The notes: generated by a model not told the origin, from the sequence alone. A stretch of 64,000 nucleotides of DNA from Casuarius casuarius (GCA_003342895.1 PTFA01000028.1:6181828-6245827), one strand, 5' to 3'. Shown: positions 11,300-25,300, counted from the first letter of the stretch. Program-made: numbers and translations.

Positions 11300-14200
11300 A
11301 GGCTGGTATCTCCTCAAATGACACAAAGTAAGCGGGTTAATCTGAAAGATGTTTAAGCTTCTGTCTTATCTCATTGCGCAGGTCCCCCTTCCCCCATCGC
11401 CTTGTCTGCTTCGCACCCGGGTGTACTGGAATTAAAAGAGAGACATAATTGATTAGCACACTAGCATGGAGCTTACTGAGACCTGAGCAGCCGAGAGCTA
11501 AGGATGAAACTCTGTCTTTGAGGCACTTCTGGTTTTGCCTCAATATTGTTGCAAAGGGGCCACTTCAGATCACACAGGGCTGGGCCTTAATCACAGCGCA
11601 TTTCACGGTGTAAGTCAGTTTTCTGCCATTTGTTCCACTCTGCGGTACAAGCAGGGCATCTGGTCCATTATCCCCAGAGACAGAGCTGAAAAAAAGAAAA
11701 AAAAAAGTGGAGGTATGGCCATGTCAAAGTTAAAACACCAGACTTGAATCTCACACGCCTGCGTGCCACCCCTCTCTGCTTTCTTCTCCCGCTGATGTGG
11801 GGTGGGTGGCAGCGGCACCGGCACTATAGCTGTGTCAAACCCTTTTCTTTTAAAATCCAGAAACATAGATAGTGACCTCTTCCTTCTCTCAGAGCAGCAG
11901 ACTGTGTTATTAGTTTTAATTGCAAATGTTTATTATCCATTGCTAACGGGGGATGGGGTCAGAGAAGAGAATGTGGAAGCCGGCGTGCAGTGAACAGGAA
12001 GATGCTCTTTTCACACAGCGGAGGATGAAGCTAGAAATGAGCATGCTTTTGCTGTCTAGATCTTGACAAGGTTTCAAGACAACAAAGATTGTTAAAGTGA
12101 ATAATCTTAGCTCCCTGGTACTGAGTTCAGTTGCAATACTTTGGGGATTTTCAGCCTGGAAATTATCCTACAGGTCAGCATGTTTTCCTCTTGCAGTATA
12201 GGCAAGTTCTTTCACTCTTACGACTAGGCAGAGAAAAATATTAACAAAGATAGCTGGTCCATTGAAGAGGTTATTACAAATGAGTCTAGAGTCTTGTGGG
12301 GGTAACAAACCAGCAGTAGCAAGTTACAAAGGAAAAGCCCTTGCAAATCAGAAGCCTGTTTCCTCTTTATTTACATGAAAGATGATTTTTGTACCACTTG
12401 CACACAGTGAGATAAATGAACTACAGGCCAACACCAAAGGATAGATACAGATTTCAGTTGGATACTTGTGTAGGAGTGTTTGATATCTTCACATCGCTAA
12501 AGTACAAACCAACAGATCCTCAGGCCTAAAAAAACATAGTGAAGGAATATCTAAATCCCCTTTAAATATTTTTATTTCAGTGTCTCCAGTCATTTTCCAA
12601 AGAAACTAGAAATTATTTCAGAATTCCTCATTCTGCCAACGCTGGATTCTCCCGTCAGCTGAGCTGTGCTCTTTGTAAAAAAGGGGCAAAACCTGACGTT
12701 TCAATGCTTTAGTGAACAAGAGGAAACTAGGTCAGCATGAGATTGCTGGTCTGTTTTGTACTGAGCTGTGAAGTGCTCCAGACCCACCCCTCCCCACCAT
12801 GAGAGTCTGGCATTACTAAAATGAAGACCCTTTGTGCTGAGAGGGAGATCCTATGTCCTCAAGGATTCCCTTTTGTAGGAAGAGAGAGAAGTTCTCTGGT
12901 TGCCCTCTATTACCTAGACAGTGAGATAAGCTTTTCTAAGTAGCCCTTTTGCAGTCATCACCTACTGTCCTCCTAACTTCCTCTGACCCCAGGAAAGTCC
13001 AAGTCATCTTCTTTGCAAAATATTTTTGGTTATTTATTTGTTCCACATCTTTCTGGGTTTTGTGGACTGGAACTAATCCAGAAATAAAACTTCTATTGCA
13101 GGAGAAATTTCAGAACCATAGTCCTATCTTTTGTTCTTGTTCAACATCAAAACCCAAAACACTGATGTTTACAACAAAACAAAGTTCTTGAGGTATTTAG
13201 TTTCAGAAACATCAAGAATATGTTTAAATGAAATGTTCTATTTGGGAAAGGTCTATATGCCTTATTTTGATTAGGCTGAGATATTTTTATCTAACTTCTT
13301 CATTTTTTGACTTTTAGGTAAACATAGCAATATAAGTCATACAGGCCCATCAAATAAAAGGCATTGCTAGCTTTTCATTGAAAACTATGACCAGCAACAA
13401 AGTCATGTCTCCATTGACTTTTTNTATTTTATGAGGAGATCAGTGTTTTCTGAAGGAACAATTTAATCTGGAAAATTTCTAACCAGTATAATGAAACAAA
13501 GTTCTTGCTGCTGTGTCCATCTCCTTCGGGATCAGCAGGCTGATTATTTATCTGCAGGGATGTATGACAGTGAATAGCCCCATATGTAAGTCAGCAATTT
13601 CAGCTATTTCAAATGGAGCAAAGTTTATTTAGCACAGACATGAAATCTAAAGCTAACAGAAGTTAAGCAGAATATAACCCTGCGCAGGCTACGGTGACTA
13701 TGATAAACATCACTAGCCTGGCTTGCCTACAAAGCCTACTACAAAGGATTTGCTAAACAGGAGGAGCCTTAGACAGCACAGAGGCCTCCCTTAACGGGGT
13801 AGGGCTTCTCTGGGAGTGTGCCGCCGCCTGTGTCTGGAAGGCCATAACTCAGGAATCACCCAGGATGAGCATATGGCAAATGCCTGTCAGCCTTACAGGT
13901 GTCTTTTCAGGGCTCTCTCTACTGTAAGATGAGATACAGCTTATATTCGCTCCCTTGCTTTGTGCTGAAGTGTCAGCACTCTCCATTAGCTTCAGGTCTT
14001 AATGCGCAGTGTGGTAGATAACCACACTGCACCATGTGAGTTAAATGTGTGGTTCAGCTACCCCTGTGTCAAGGAATCCTTGCATGACTATCAAGAGCCC
14101 ATTGCTGTTGACTCTTCTAGTTTAAACTGAAATGTATCTGTAACTGTAAAATTTCTGCTAAAATTACATTTTAATCAATATAGATTAAAATGTACAAATA

Positions 14201-14435
14201 GCAGGAAAACAGTATACTTGCATCATGGTTTCAACATGAGAGTAAGAAATTAAAAGACCAGCACGAATGCTTACTTAGCAACAGACAACATATCTGCTGC
14301 TGAATCAGGCCCTGCATTCTTTGTCAGTCATCTCCACATACATAGTGATATCGTATAGTGATACAAATCCCCCTCAAAGCCATGCCAGCACTGATAGCCA
14401 CTTGAGTCTGTTAACCACAGTGTTAGACAGTCTTG
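11300..14435. other. Noncoding stretch, no gene recognised
   Basis: CpG density falls away within about 350 bases of the island. There is an A-rich run at 11689-11706 and AT-rich DNA from about 13000 to 13480. No open frame is persuasive and no repeat family was recognised. The perfect inverted repeat near 14165 is listed separately. Confidence 0.55.
14165..14194. repeat. Perfect 12-base inverted repeat with 6-base loop
   Basis: The arms TACATTTTAATC (14165-14176) and GATTAAAATGTA (14183-14194) are exact reverse complements around the loop AATATA. In AT-rich DNA this may be chance, but it could extrude as a cruciform or fold as a short RNA hairpin. It is too short for a microRNA precursor. 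Confidence 0.75.
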
Positions 14436-14439
14436 AAGC

Positions 14440-14492
14440 CATCTGGCTTATGGTAAAATTGAAAATACCTCATAGGGTTATTTTGAAGGAAA
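14440..14492 (+). mobile_element. Short MIR-like SINE fragment
   Basis: The words TGGTAAAATTGAAAATACC and CTCATAGGGTTATTTTGAAG follow the order and wording of the MIR segment that runs from the 'AAAATGGGGATAATAATACC' type region into the 'CTCATAGGGTTGTTGTGAGG' type region. The fragment is short and diverged, so the call is tentative. Confidence 0.45.
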
Positions 14493-14499
14493 CCTAGAG

Positions 14500-16120
14500 G
14501 AGGCCATGACTCTGCAGTTGTTACTGCCAGGTCTGTGCCCTACCAAAACACCTAGCAACACAAATCTGATGCAGATAAAGCATGAGAAAGGAAAGCACAT
14601 TTCTGTTCAACTGTCCAAGGCATGCAGCATGATGGTAATGCTTCATACTCTGTGCCAGCCTCGTGCTGGCTGCAGAACAGACCTGGTATCAAGCTTGCAA
14701 GGACAAGTTATTCTTTCACAGTTTCTTAACAAATTTGAATGGGTGAAACAAGTTTATACCAGTTCAGAGCTTTCCACAGCCCTATGAAGGTGATTAATCT
14801 GGAAGTAAGAGCCCAGCAAAACAGGTTTACCACATCCAACTTTAGGTCCAATGACTGCTAGTTATTCCTAGATAAACACAACCGTGAATGCCTTTTCAGG
14901 ATCTCAGCACTTGTAATTATCTGGTTGCATGTTTCCTAACAGGCCAAAAGATAATGAAGGCAAGTTGCCCGTTAATAAGGACTGAAATCCTTTTATCTAG
15001 GAGGAATCAGCCTTTTGCTTGATCATACACCACTATTTGAGTTTTACTGGCTGAGAGAAACAGAGTTTTCCTTTTGAACTCAGAAGAAATCTGGACCATG
15101 CTGTGTACTGAGAAATGTCTGAAAGATGATGAGAAGAGCAAGAATGCTTTTGTATGCTAATGTGTCAGTGTTGTGCTGACAGCTTTATATCCAGGCCTGA
15201 TGTCCCACTTGTTTGCTTGGGACTGTGTGGTCTTTCTCCTGCTATTTGCAAGTCTGGTTCATGTCTGAAGGATGGAAACTCTCCCCCTAAATCAGCGCCC
15301 AGACGCTTGCAGTGTGGCAGTAAATACTCCCAGCACATCAGTCTCTAAAATATGTCTGCATATTTGTGTAAATGTTTGCAGGGTATTCAGGGGTCCTGTC
15401 CACACTGCTGGATTCAGTACCCTACTTCAATAACTTTCTCAATTCACCCCCCATCTACCTTGCTCCCATATCCCTGGCCATGCTTTAGGGGCCAAATAAA
15501 GAAGATTCTTATTAAACAAGACTAGAGGTCAGGCTTTTCATTACAAGACTAGAAAAAAATTACAAGAAAGGCCACACAGCCCTTACTTAGCTGGAACCTT
15601 TATAGTTTTCTTGTGCCCAGCCTCTGCTATCCAAGAGCACCCAATGTGAAGCTCAAGGACTGGGGTACAGCAGCTGCTGAATATTTTCTTCAATTTCTGG
15701 AGGTAAATCTGGCTGAGTTCTCTCTGCCAAGCCCTTTCTGTCTATGGCATATATCAGCTTCAAGGGCCATTGGCCTTTGTTTTGATGTCTCAGGTTCCCT
15801 ATATACTCCTAAGTTTTAAGTAGCGACTTCCCCCTCTCCTCCTTTTAATTCTAGAACTACTTTCCTGCTTCACTGCAAAATTTTACTTCTTTCCCCTCCC
15901 CTCGTCCTGCAAGGTGTAGGGATTTTAGGTAAAAATGCAAATATCATCGCTGGCTCCATTGTGAGCTGGACCCATTGGGTGATTAAGGGCTCCTATTGCT
16001 GGTTCAACCCTGTCAGTTTGCTGTTTAGCTACTGCTGCCTGAAAAGGACTGTTTACTGCATGTGCCTGTTGGATCTTGCTATACTGCACGTTACATAGTA
16101 CCAACAGAATAAAAGACGTT
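14500..16120. other. Noncoding stretch, no gene recognised
   Basis: Nothing here resembles a known gene. Several pyrimidine-rich runs occur (about 15830-15905). The open frames at 14506-14787 and 15154-15348 have no splice or similarity support. Confidence 0.55.
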
Positions 16121-16124
16121 AGTT

Positions 16125-16182
16125 ATCACAGAATCACAGAATGGTTGAGGTTGGAAGGGACCTCTGGAGATCATCTAGTCCA
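16125..16182 (-). mobile_element. Avian CR1 LINE, 3' tail (very short 5'-truncated copy)
   Basis: Read on the plus strand, two copies of an 8-base unit (ATCACAGA) are followed by the sequence GGTTGAGGTTGGAAGGGACC and a GATCATCTAGTCCA-type end. This is the reverse complement of the 3' end of bird CR1 elements, so the element lies on the minus strand with its 3' end at the left. Similarity breaks off right after TAGTCCA, leaving only about 58 bases. Divergence is low, so it is a fairly young insertion. CR1 copies usually lack target-site duplications and none is obvious. This is the main evidence for an avian source. Confidence 0.93.
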
Positions 16183-16189
16183 TTATGCA

Positions 16190-19100
16190 TGTGTTCTGTG
16201 AAGTTTGTAATCTGTGGTTTGTTACCAGCCTCCTAGGGAGACCACAAAAGCTGCATGAACAATACTGATCACAAACTTGCTTTGTCCAGCCCATGTCTTA
16301 CCCTACAGCTGTTATTACTTTTAGGAACTTGGATTTCACAACTGGTCAAAAAAGTTCAGAGTGAACATTCTTCCACTAGAAAATGGCACTGTAATACATT
16401 TAGATGAAATATGAGATGAAAATAGGTGAAATATGCCTATTTCAATAAGCTTTTATTTAGAAAAAAATGGAAATAATTGCTTGAATTCATTTCTGACCTT
16501 ACCAGAACAGAATATTTTCATATTTCATTTTAGATTACTTAGTTTTGAATTAATATATTACAAATTATAAAAGTTTATTACTTAATCATATTTTCATGGA
16601 ATTCAGGTCTTGTCAAAGAAAAACAACAGTCTTTGACATGATTATGGGTCTGGTTGACATAGGTAACTGTATTGATACAGTAGTTGACATCTTCAAGGCA
16701 TTCTGCTTGACAGCTTGATTAAAACACTTGAATTATGTAATTTACAGGGATCATGTTAGATGGATTAAAAATTAACTTGCTGACACATTTCAAAATTCAG
16801 TTGTTACTGGGGAAGTACCAAAGAGCATGCATAGGGCTGACTCTATAAGATTTCTCATACATCTGTTCATTGTCATAAAATGTTTTATAATCCATATGCA
16901 GATATAATCTTGTCATGGAGTCATCATCAAATTATGAAGATCAACAAATGGTCCAGGTATTGGCATTATGAGGATCATGTTGGGATGTTTAACTGCACAC
17001 TTAGACCATTATTCTTGAAGGATGAATTAATCTTCTGGATTGAGGCTGGTATGACTTCATGTTTTCATGTGTTTTATTTTTTTAATAAATGCTTGTGTGA
17101 GTCTGCATCTAAAGCTACTTACAGGAAGCTGCTACAAACAATATGGTTTTTAATATAGTAGCCCTGGAATTTGTCTCTGTCCTGGGAAAGTTTTCCCCCA
17201 AATCCTGAAAAAATAGAAATCTGGCCTGTGTTTCAGCAAAAAGATACAGATAGGGGCCAGAGAAGGGGGTTTCAATAGTAATTTACATATTATTTCATCA
17301 TTTGCCCACTATTCCAGCCAGAGACTGCATGAGAATTCAGCATGGCCTTTCTATGACGAAAAAAGTTGCATGTTCTTTTTGCAGGGAAAAACTAGTAACC
17401 ATGTGAGAAAAAGCTTGCAGAAATCTCTGGGGTTTGATGATATTTGCCACTAGAGACAAGGTTTGAAGGAGTTTTCTTAAAGAAGTAGAGACTTTGCAAG
17501 TATTTCTGAATTTACCTTTCTTCCTTTCAATTCCAGGAAAGCTCAGTTCCCAACACACCAGAAGCCACTGATTCAGGAAGCTGGGCAAGGAAATGGAGTC
17601 AACTGTCCTGTGGGAGAAACTGCACAGCTGTGGAAACAGCTAAGCAGTATGAGAGGGACAGGCACCTGCAAAGGAAGCTTTAACGTCGGTATGATCAAAC
17701 CACTTCCAGCAAGGATGGTTGCCAGCCCCGCCAACAGATACAGCTCAAAGGCCATCTCAAAATCATATCAGTCTTAGTATGGCCTGCGAATTTTGGACAC
17801 TTTTTCACTTTTTTTTTTAAAACAAAAAAGAAATAAAATGAGCAAGAATTATCCTACTGTTGCACTGTATGCTTTTTGCTAAATATGGCATCAATTACAG
17901 TGAATGCTGCCTCTGACATTAACATGATTACATCTGTACTTCACCAAGGGGCATGGAACAAAGTTCCAGGCCCTGTTTCCATAAGGGCAGTAATCCAGGT
18001 CCCTCATCAAGTTCAGTCCTATGATGAGAGTAATTGTGATGACCTACTTCTAACTGGGACAGAGTCATCACTGAAATTCTCAAAGGCATTTCAATTTAAT
18101 GAACTCATTTGCACTTGTTGCTTCTATATCTCAGATTGCTCACCTGCGTATTTATGTAGGGAAAATATGTCATGCAAAAGAAGTACTACTCTCTGAAGAA
18201 CTGCTGTTCTATAATTTCCAGAAGAACAATGTAAGGAATAGCAAATATCCAAACTGGAAAGCTAAAACCTGTCACTTCCTCCTTCTTCAGAGGTTCCTCA
18301 TTAAACCTTGGATGCACAGGGGGAAGAACAATACCCCACACTGTAATCGTGCTATAGAAATACATACAGGAGCTTTGCATAACAGACACGCACATGTGTG
18401 TACAAGCATTTCAACTGCACAGTCAAATTCTGTCTGCCTTTTCATTTGTACAATACCATGCTCTGCCTTTGGATATCTAGACATGTTTTCTACTTGCTCT
18501 ATTAAGAGCCATGGATATGAATCTGCCTGGTAAACCTCATTTCCTCCAAGTCACCAGCTTATTGGCAATGCTTTGAAAGTCTCCTTTGAGATACCAAGAC
18601 ACTAAGACAGCAACAGTAACATCACTATTGGTACCTTGTCTTCTCTAATCTAGCCCCTGTGCTTTTCCATGAAAACCTTCCATGCAAGGATTTAGATTGA
18701 CCTGAGATGATCAGAAGGACATGGTCTGTAGCTGGAATACAACAACAGGCCTTAGAACATTCACTCTGCAAGTGAATCTCATCTTGGAGATCACAGTTCT
18801 CCTCTGGCTCACCAAAGCTTCCCACTCACAGCAAACATGGTAGAAGTTCTAAACTGCTTTGTCTTTCAATATAAGGTGTTAACCAGAAACAGAAAATTTA
18901 TAGTCAGTAGACTCATGTATTTCATACATGTAATCTTTGGTGAAGTATCACAGTAGCCACATACTATTTTGAAATTTATCATCACCAGTAAAAACTTAAA
19001 GGAGAAGTTATGTGCATTTCTCCAAAAAAGATTTGTCTGGGACACCACAGTTTTGGGGAGTCTTCAAACATCTTAAAGAGTCCAAAGACTCAGAAGAAGA

Positions 19101-22100
19101 GAGATGGGAATCTAGGAACGAGTTCTGCGCTGTGATTAATGCATAGACATAAGGTCAAGAGTACCTCAAGAAAAGGTCAGGCAGAAATTAACGCAACGTA
19201 GGAGTTTCAGAAATAGCACAGTTTGTGGCTTACCCTTCACGTCTTTCTCTGAGGTTTTCTTGCAGTAAATGCTGGGGCAACTCCCACATAAAACTCGCTA
19301 TAATAGATTTTACAGATGTAAATGTATGCTGACAAACATAAAATGAACCTTTCCTTTGTGACAGAAATGCTTCTGGTGTTAAGTCACATCAACACATGTG
19401 CTTGGTTATTTTAGTCAAAGTTGTATGATCTGGGCTTGTCTTCATTAGGAACATATATTACCAGTGCCAGAGGAGCTGGGAGGTTCTGTTTTAGTTTATA
19501 GGACTTTGTTATCCTTTCATGAGTACCTGTTGCATTTGCAGCAAAAGAGAGCTAAATCCAGCAGCATCCTGCCCTGAAAGCAGGGAAGTCCCTTTAAGAC
19601 ATCAGTTTTACACTGAAGATAAATCACAACAGATGAATGTGAATCAGGGAACCTGTCTTCTAATTTCCTATTTAAATGTATTACTTTTAATTTCTGGCTA
19701 ACGCACATATTCTAGTGTCCAAAGCTCCGTGGATCAAGCTCAGGTGCTATCAGATGCTCTACTCAGTAAAGCCACTGCAAAGCAGGGCACACAGTTACTT
19801 AAGGGAGCTTTCTAAGGGGGCTCACAAATCCCCCCCACCTTTCTGTACCTTATTGCTCATGTCTTGCATGTAGCTGCAGCTTGTGGTTGGGCTCTTCAAG
19901 TTCTGAGCATTGTGGGTTTCCTTTGCAGCAGAAAATCCTTTGGGTCCAGCCTGAGGGATGGGACCTCTGACAGGATGACCCAAGGGGTGAAGGCATCACA
20001 TTGAGTGAGAAGCTGTTTTCTGAGATGCCTCACTGCTGTCTTGCCCATGGCACCACAGAGCAGGTCACACTGCTGCTGGAGTCCTGCTGGGTAGCTGTCC
20101 CTTTGCAGTTGTGCTGCAGAATTGTGCTGTGACCAGGGACAAGAAATAACACAGAAGCATTGCAGGAAGTCCACCTCTATTGGCAGGGCAGGAGACAAAA
20201 GAGACTTGTCCTGTGCCCTCAGGGCAGTGCTCCTGCACAGGTACCACACAGCAGGAGTGCTGCTCTCTCTGAAGCACAGACACACTGGAGCTGGGACCTG
20301 GTGGCCTCCGAGGCTGCTGTGTATCACATAGGTCATACTCTTGATGTCTCCTGAGCGGCTGGGAGCAAGAACCCCAGAGCTACTGCTATTACCTGCCTGT
20401 AAACAATAAACTACACTGAGAATAGATACTATGAAGCACCAATTAAGATAGGATCAGCTGTGATTACCGTGTGAGTTGGTGTTTTGTGCAAGGTCAGTGA
20501 CTCATGGAGGAGACTCATCACAGCCGTTGAACACTTGAAGACTNTGGCTGCGATAATAATCTCTTGAGTTGGTTAGGCCTTGCTGAAATTGGTAATTGGG
20601 AAAATGAAATTGCTTCAGGATACCTGTATAACTTGAGTCCAAAAAGACCACTGATTCTAGGACATTAGACTTTCTTGAGGTCTGAGAGGGAGCTAGGCTT
20701 GCAGAGGGAGCACCAAAGGGAAGAGTAAAAATAATAATAAAAAAGATTTAATGGGTTTAACCTGTAAGGAAGGCAGTCGCACCAGGAAAAAAAGGAGGCC
20801 TGAGCACCTGGAGGTAGGGTCCTACTGATTCTCTTGACCAGACCTTTAGAAGGGGTGAGGACAGATCCAGAAAAATCTCGAGAGGAGGTCACCTCTAGGT
20901 AGCAATACACTTGCTGCGTCTCAAGCATTGATGGAAAAAATCCTGGAGAATCAGTCACCTACTGGCTGTGACATGTTCTGGAAGGAAGTCTGGCATCCAG
21001 CAGTTTGTGTTTAGGACTAGAAAGGCTGAGGAATTTGCAAGAGCAGCTACAGTGGGTGAATCTATAGCTCTGCCCTGCAATATGCAAGGCGTTTAAAAGG
21101 AAAATTGTGCCACTGGACCATAGAGTTAGCATATATTATGTGGCCAGGGTAAGCACAAGAACCACATTATAGTGTCAGAAGGAGACAGCAGTACCTAGAG
21201 CTCTCACGCAGCCCCTTGTACTGAATGCTGTCACTTCCCTCCAATAGCACAACTACTGCACGAGAGGAAACCCATTAAAACATCATCTGAACTATTTAGG
21301 CACTTTGAGGTTTCACGCTAACCACTCAGGAGTCAGGCACAGGTATCAGTCCTTCGGAGGAACAAGTTCATGTGCATCAACTGAGCCACAGTAACAAACT
21401 GTTTTCTCTCAGCCTGAAGCATGTGTGATATGTAGTAGTTTAAGCAGCAGTGAAAAAGCTCGATTCTGTGCATTTTAGGGGAGGCGTGTGCGTGATCACA
21501 CTGTACGTCAGCTGATGCACAAGGGCTTGTCAAGCACAGGAGCTCAGGTGTACCTGAAACCTCAGAGAGCAACCTCTCCAAACTAATAGGTAACTCCATA
21601 ACAGCAACAGCAGTCAAAAAAAATCATAAATTAAAGCCTGAATTATAGAAATATCACTCTCTTGGTACTGCATCTCCATGTGGAGAGCTAAGCTGTACAA
21701 CTGAGAAAGCAGAGGGAGAAGTTAAGGTTAAACATTAGGGGCACTGAGGGGCCATGGTAGGAATGGGCTCTTCGGCTTAGAAGGGGAAGCAGAGAGAAGC
21801 TGGGGGCACTGGTGCAACGGGAACTTCAGAACAACTCTGAAGCAGTGTATATTTGGCCTGGAGAAATCATTTTCCTGGTTCTGCCTGCCACGGAGGGGAC
21901 AGCTTGCATCCCCAAACACCTATCAGCAGGCTGACATGGTCTGTAAAGCTAGCCTTCCACCCCAGTGCCCTCTCTTCTTTGGGGCAAAAAAGGAAAGTCA
22001 CAGAGAACTTGATTATCCTGGATATTGTGAAACTCTTTCTAGCNGTTGAATGCTGGACACCTATACAAGACCCAAGGCAGTTCAACTAGTAGGAAAAAGC

Positions 22101-22290
22101 AGCTTTAGTGTCCACTCATAAAAGTGTTTTCATATTTAAGAGCTCCCAGCTTATCATAACTCGTTTCACTTGACAAAAATGCTTGTAACTGGTGACTGTA
22201 CCGGAGGACAGTAAAAAACTAATTGCAGAGAACACCTCTTGTCCTCTCAAGACGTGCTGCTACATATAAGAGTATAGACAGGAACCTTTT
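16190..22290. other. Noncoding stretch, no gene recognised
   Basis: About 6.1 kb without supported genes. 16380-17100 is notably AT-rich. The 19896-20336 minus-strand and 18099-18533 plus-strand frames (about 145 codons each) are the longest, but they look like chance: no recognisable domain and no consistent splice sites. 19900-20340 is GC-richer and contains several opposed overlapping frames, as expected from base composition. Confidence 0.55.
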
Positions 22291-22297
22291 GTGGTAA

Positions 22298-22331
22298 TTT
22301 TCTTCTTTTTCTTCTTTCTTTTTTCTTTTTT
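22298..22331 (+). repeat. 34-base homopyrimidine tract
   Basis: An uninterrupted run of T and C (TTTTCTTCTTTTTCTTC...) is followed directly by GCCAGA and an N at 22338. It could be simple-sequence DNA or a pyrimidine tract before an AG acceptor (GCCAG), but nothing after it supports an exon. Confidence 0.8.
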
Positions 22332-22339
22332 GCCAGANT

Positions 22340-25300
22340 TTTTGTAGTTTTCAAATTGTTTTTGCTAGAGCATTGGGTCCTGGAATAATATTCTCAACTT
22401 CATTGCTTTGGCACAGTATTGAAACAAGGATGCTAAAATGCGTGTTCTATGTGACTTTCAAAACCCACAAAGAAGAAACACACATGCACACACTTAGGGT
22501 GGAGGTCCGGTCCACCTAACACAGGCGTGGTTTAGATTCACTAGTTTTAAACATGAAAATAGAGCAGTCCTCTCTGCTCATCTAGAAATAGAAATGAGTA
22601 AGTGCCTCTAAGGTTGTCCAGGGATGCCTTAGGCAGACCTATTGGCCTTCTGAAGGTTCTTTAGACATTAGATATATTTGTTCTGACCTAATATTATGTT
22701 CCTCTCTGGATTGTCCCTAAAGAATGATGTTGGCTCAAGAATAGAACTGTTTATTACCTCTGACTCTGCCGGGAGGGGTCATGATATTTAGGGAGGAACA
22801 TTGTCATCGAAATGATCTTCTTGTTTGTCCCATCCTGTTTATGCTGTATTGTCTGTTCTGTAACACTGCTGAGGTACCTCAGTCACCCTGGAGGTGTCAA
22901 GCTCTGTGCAGAGCAAACAGGATGTGGTCCCTTCTTCAAAAATCTGAGTGTCTAGTAGGGTGGAAAAGGACTAGAAAATCAAAAATAAAATTTCTTATTC
23001 TCACTTTACAAAATTGGGATAAAAACTGTGACTTTTTCCCACAAAGTTGCATAAGCAAGCAGCATTTTGATCTGCAGAGGTCCCTGAACTGCAAAATCAC
23101 ACATGCTTTGTAAAGGGTATTAGCAGCTTATTGTTATTTTTTATGCCAAGAGAGTTAATGAGTAATAGCTGCTATAACTTTCTTCCTTGGGGGATTTACC
23201 TGATTCTTTTCTTTGAGGTTTCATTCATTTACTTTGGATCACGGCTTATGTTTGGGCACCTATTGTTTTGTTTTGTTTTCTTTTTGTCATACTACTCCTT
23301 TTGGCTACTTATCAGTTATTTGTTAACCAATTTTCTTCAAAATCCCTAAATTCATCATACTACCTAGTTCCTGCAAAAGCTGTTCTCATCAAGCCAACAA
23401 AACTCCTGTGGAGAATAGTAAGTTTTGTTACTTCAGGTCCTCCACAAATGTGAAGCTGGTCCTTCAAACAAATAATTTTCCTGAATGTCTTCACTGTAAG
23501 TTCTTCCTACATCATACACTGAAGAGAAAAATTAACTCTTAACAGGTTTTAATCACCAATTCTACATCTAGTGTAAAGTCCAGTTAAAGCAAAGTACATT
23601 TATACAGAGATCCTATAACTGTTAAAACTTCATGTAACTTTTCATGAATATTAAGGCTTCAAGTCTGTGGTTGCAGATGAAACAGATTTCTAACAATAGA
23701 TTTGAGTTTTTTCAGCCTCTTTTCTTTTCTCTTCTCTTCGTGTTGCTACAAAGCAGAATCAGTCTGTGTGGACACACGAACTGCACCTGATCTCGCTTGC
23801 TTTTCTTCTAAGTTCAGTTTTAACCCTACCCTTGAATTTTCTCACTTCAGTGTTTTGCAGGAGGAAAATTTGAACATCCTTATGATTTTTTTTTCTGTCT
23901 TTAATGTATACTGATCTCAATATCTGATGAAGATTGACTTTAGGTTTTTAGCTGTGGAATTGCAAACATTGCAGTAAAGCATCAATAGTGGGTCAAGCTG
24001 ACATTAAACACATAGCTATATATCAGGTTTGCAGCTAAAAAATGGTTGTGAACCTACAGGTAATTGGGTGCAGCTGGAGAGGCTGATCAGCAGTATTCTC
24101 TCATAATGCCCTCATGGCAGTTTGGAGTTGGCAGAATGGCAAACAAAACTGGCCATTCATTTATTATTCAGTTCTAATGAACATTTAAACTTGATAATTG
24201 GAACATATTTTATTTTAGAGGTTAAAGTTTAGCTTTCTTTCCTAGACACAATATAGTAGTATATTTCAAATGTTAAGTGCAGAAAAGAATAAAATATAGG
24301 TGTGGACCACAGAGTAAACTGGACCAGAGAGAAAGTATATTTTAAAAAAATCACAGGGCTACCAGTCAGGGTTAGGAAACATTACATTACATTCTAGATG
24401 CCTAATTGAGAGAACATTTATAATGAGGTGTGTACTGCATTTAGCCTCTTCTTACCATGCCGTATAGGGCATTCCCAAATATTTAACATACCTTTTCTCA
24501 GATGGAAAGAACAGAGATTAACAAGATCGTTCACAGGATTTTCATGTGTTCTCTTGTTATTGCCTGATGGTTTCTGTCTTTGGGGATGGGACTATGTGCA
24601 AGACAGAGAGCAGGTGGGCGTATTTGTACTGCATGAAATTGTTATGAGGGATAAAGCTTCTGAAATGGGTTGTTCTGTGACCATTTGTAACTCCTGTGGG
24701 AGAAATTTCCATAGCATGATTTACTGTTACATAGATTCCACATCGGTTTAGGCACTAAACTAAATTTAGGTTACTTCTCCAGTATGTCTGTTTGCAATGT
24801 GGAAAAGCATACTGTAAAAATACAGTTCGACTGATGCCTGTATCTTCCTCCTTGTCACACTTGCTAGGCTCGCTGACCCTTTCACGCTGGATTTAATGTG
24901 TGCTGCCGGCAGAGCCATGGCAGCTGCTGGAGAGGCTTTCCTGTTGCCAGGTGTGCTCTGCGTCCTCAGAGTGCAGCCTGAGCTGCCTTTTCCTATCACA
25001 TGCTGTTGACAAAGGTGCATGAAGTCCAGAGAGTGCTGCTTGGTTTTACGGCAGAAGATGATTGAGCATCTGGCAGTTACCTGAGCCTTGTTTCGGCACG
25101 CAAGGGGAAGGGCTGTGTTTCACAAGCCACGGAGAGTAACGTAAAGAACATCACACACTATTTTTAAGCCAGACTACTTACCAACACTACATGAAGCAAA
25201 TGTTATAGCACAATTACACAATATGAGAGGTGGGAAATAAATGGTAGGGCAAGAAATTCTACTATAAGGGTGCTACATCTTTTGGAAGAGACTCGTGTTC

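Noticed and set aside
10652..11324. Long overlapping open frames (up to about 205 codons) on both strands through the CpG island
   Set aside because: They are open in several frames at once because the DNA is poor in A/T and so in stop codons; the translations are Pro/Arg/Ala/Gly-rich with no recognised domain.
19896..20336. 146-codon minus-strand frame
   Set aside because: Overlaps other open frames on both strands in locally GC-rich DNA; no domain, splice pattern or transposon similarity.
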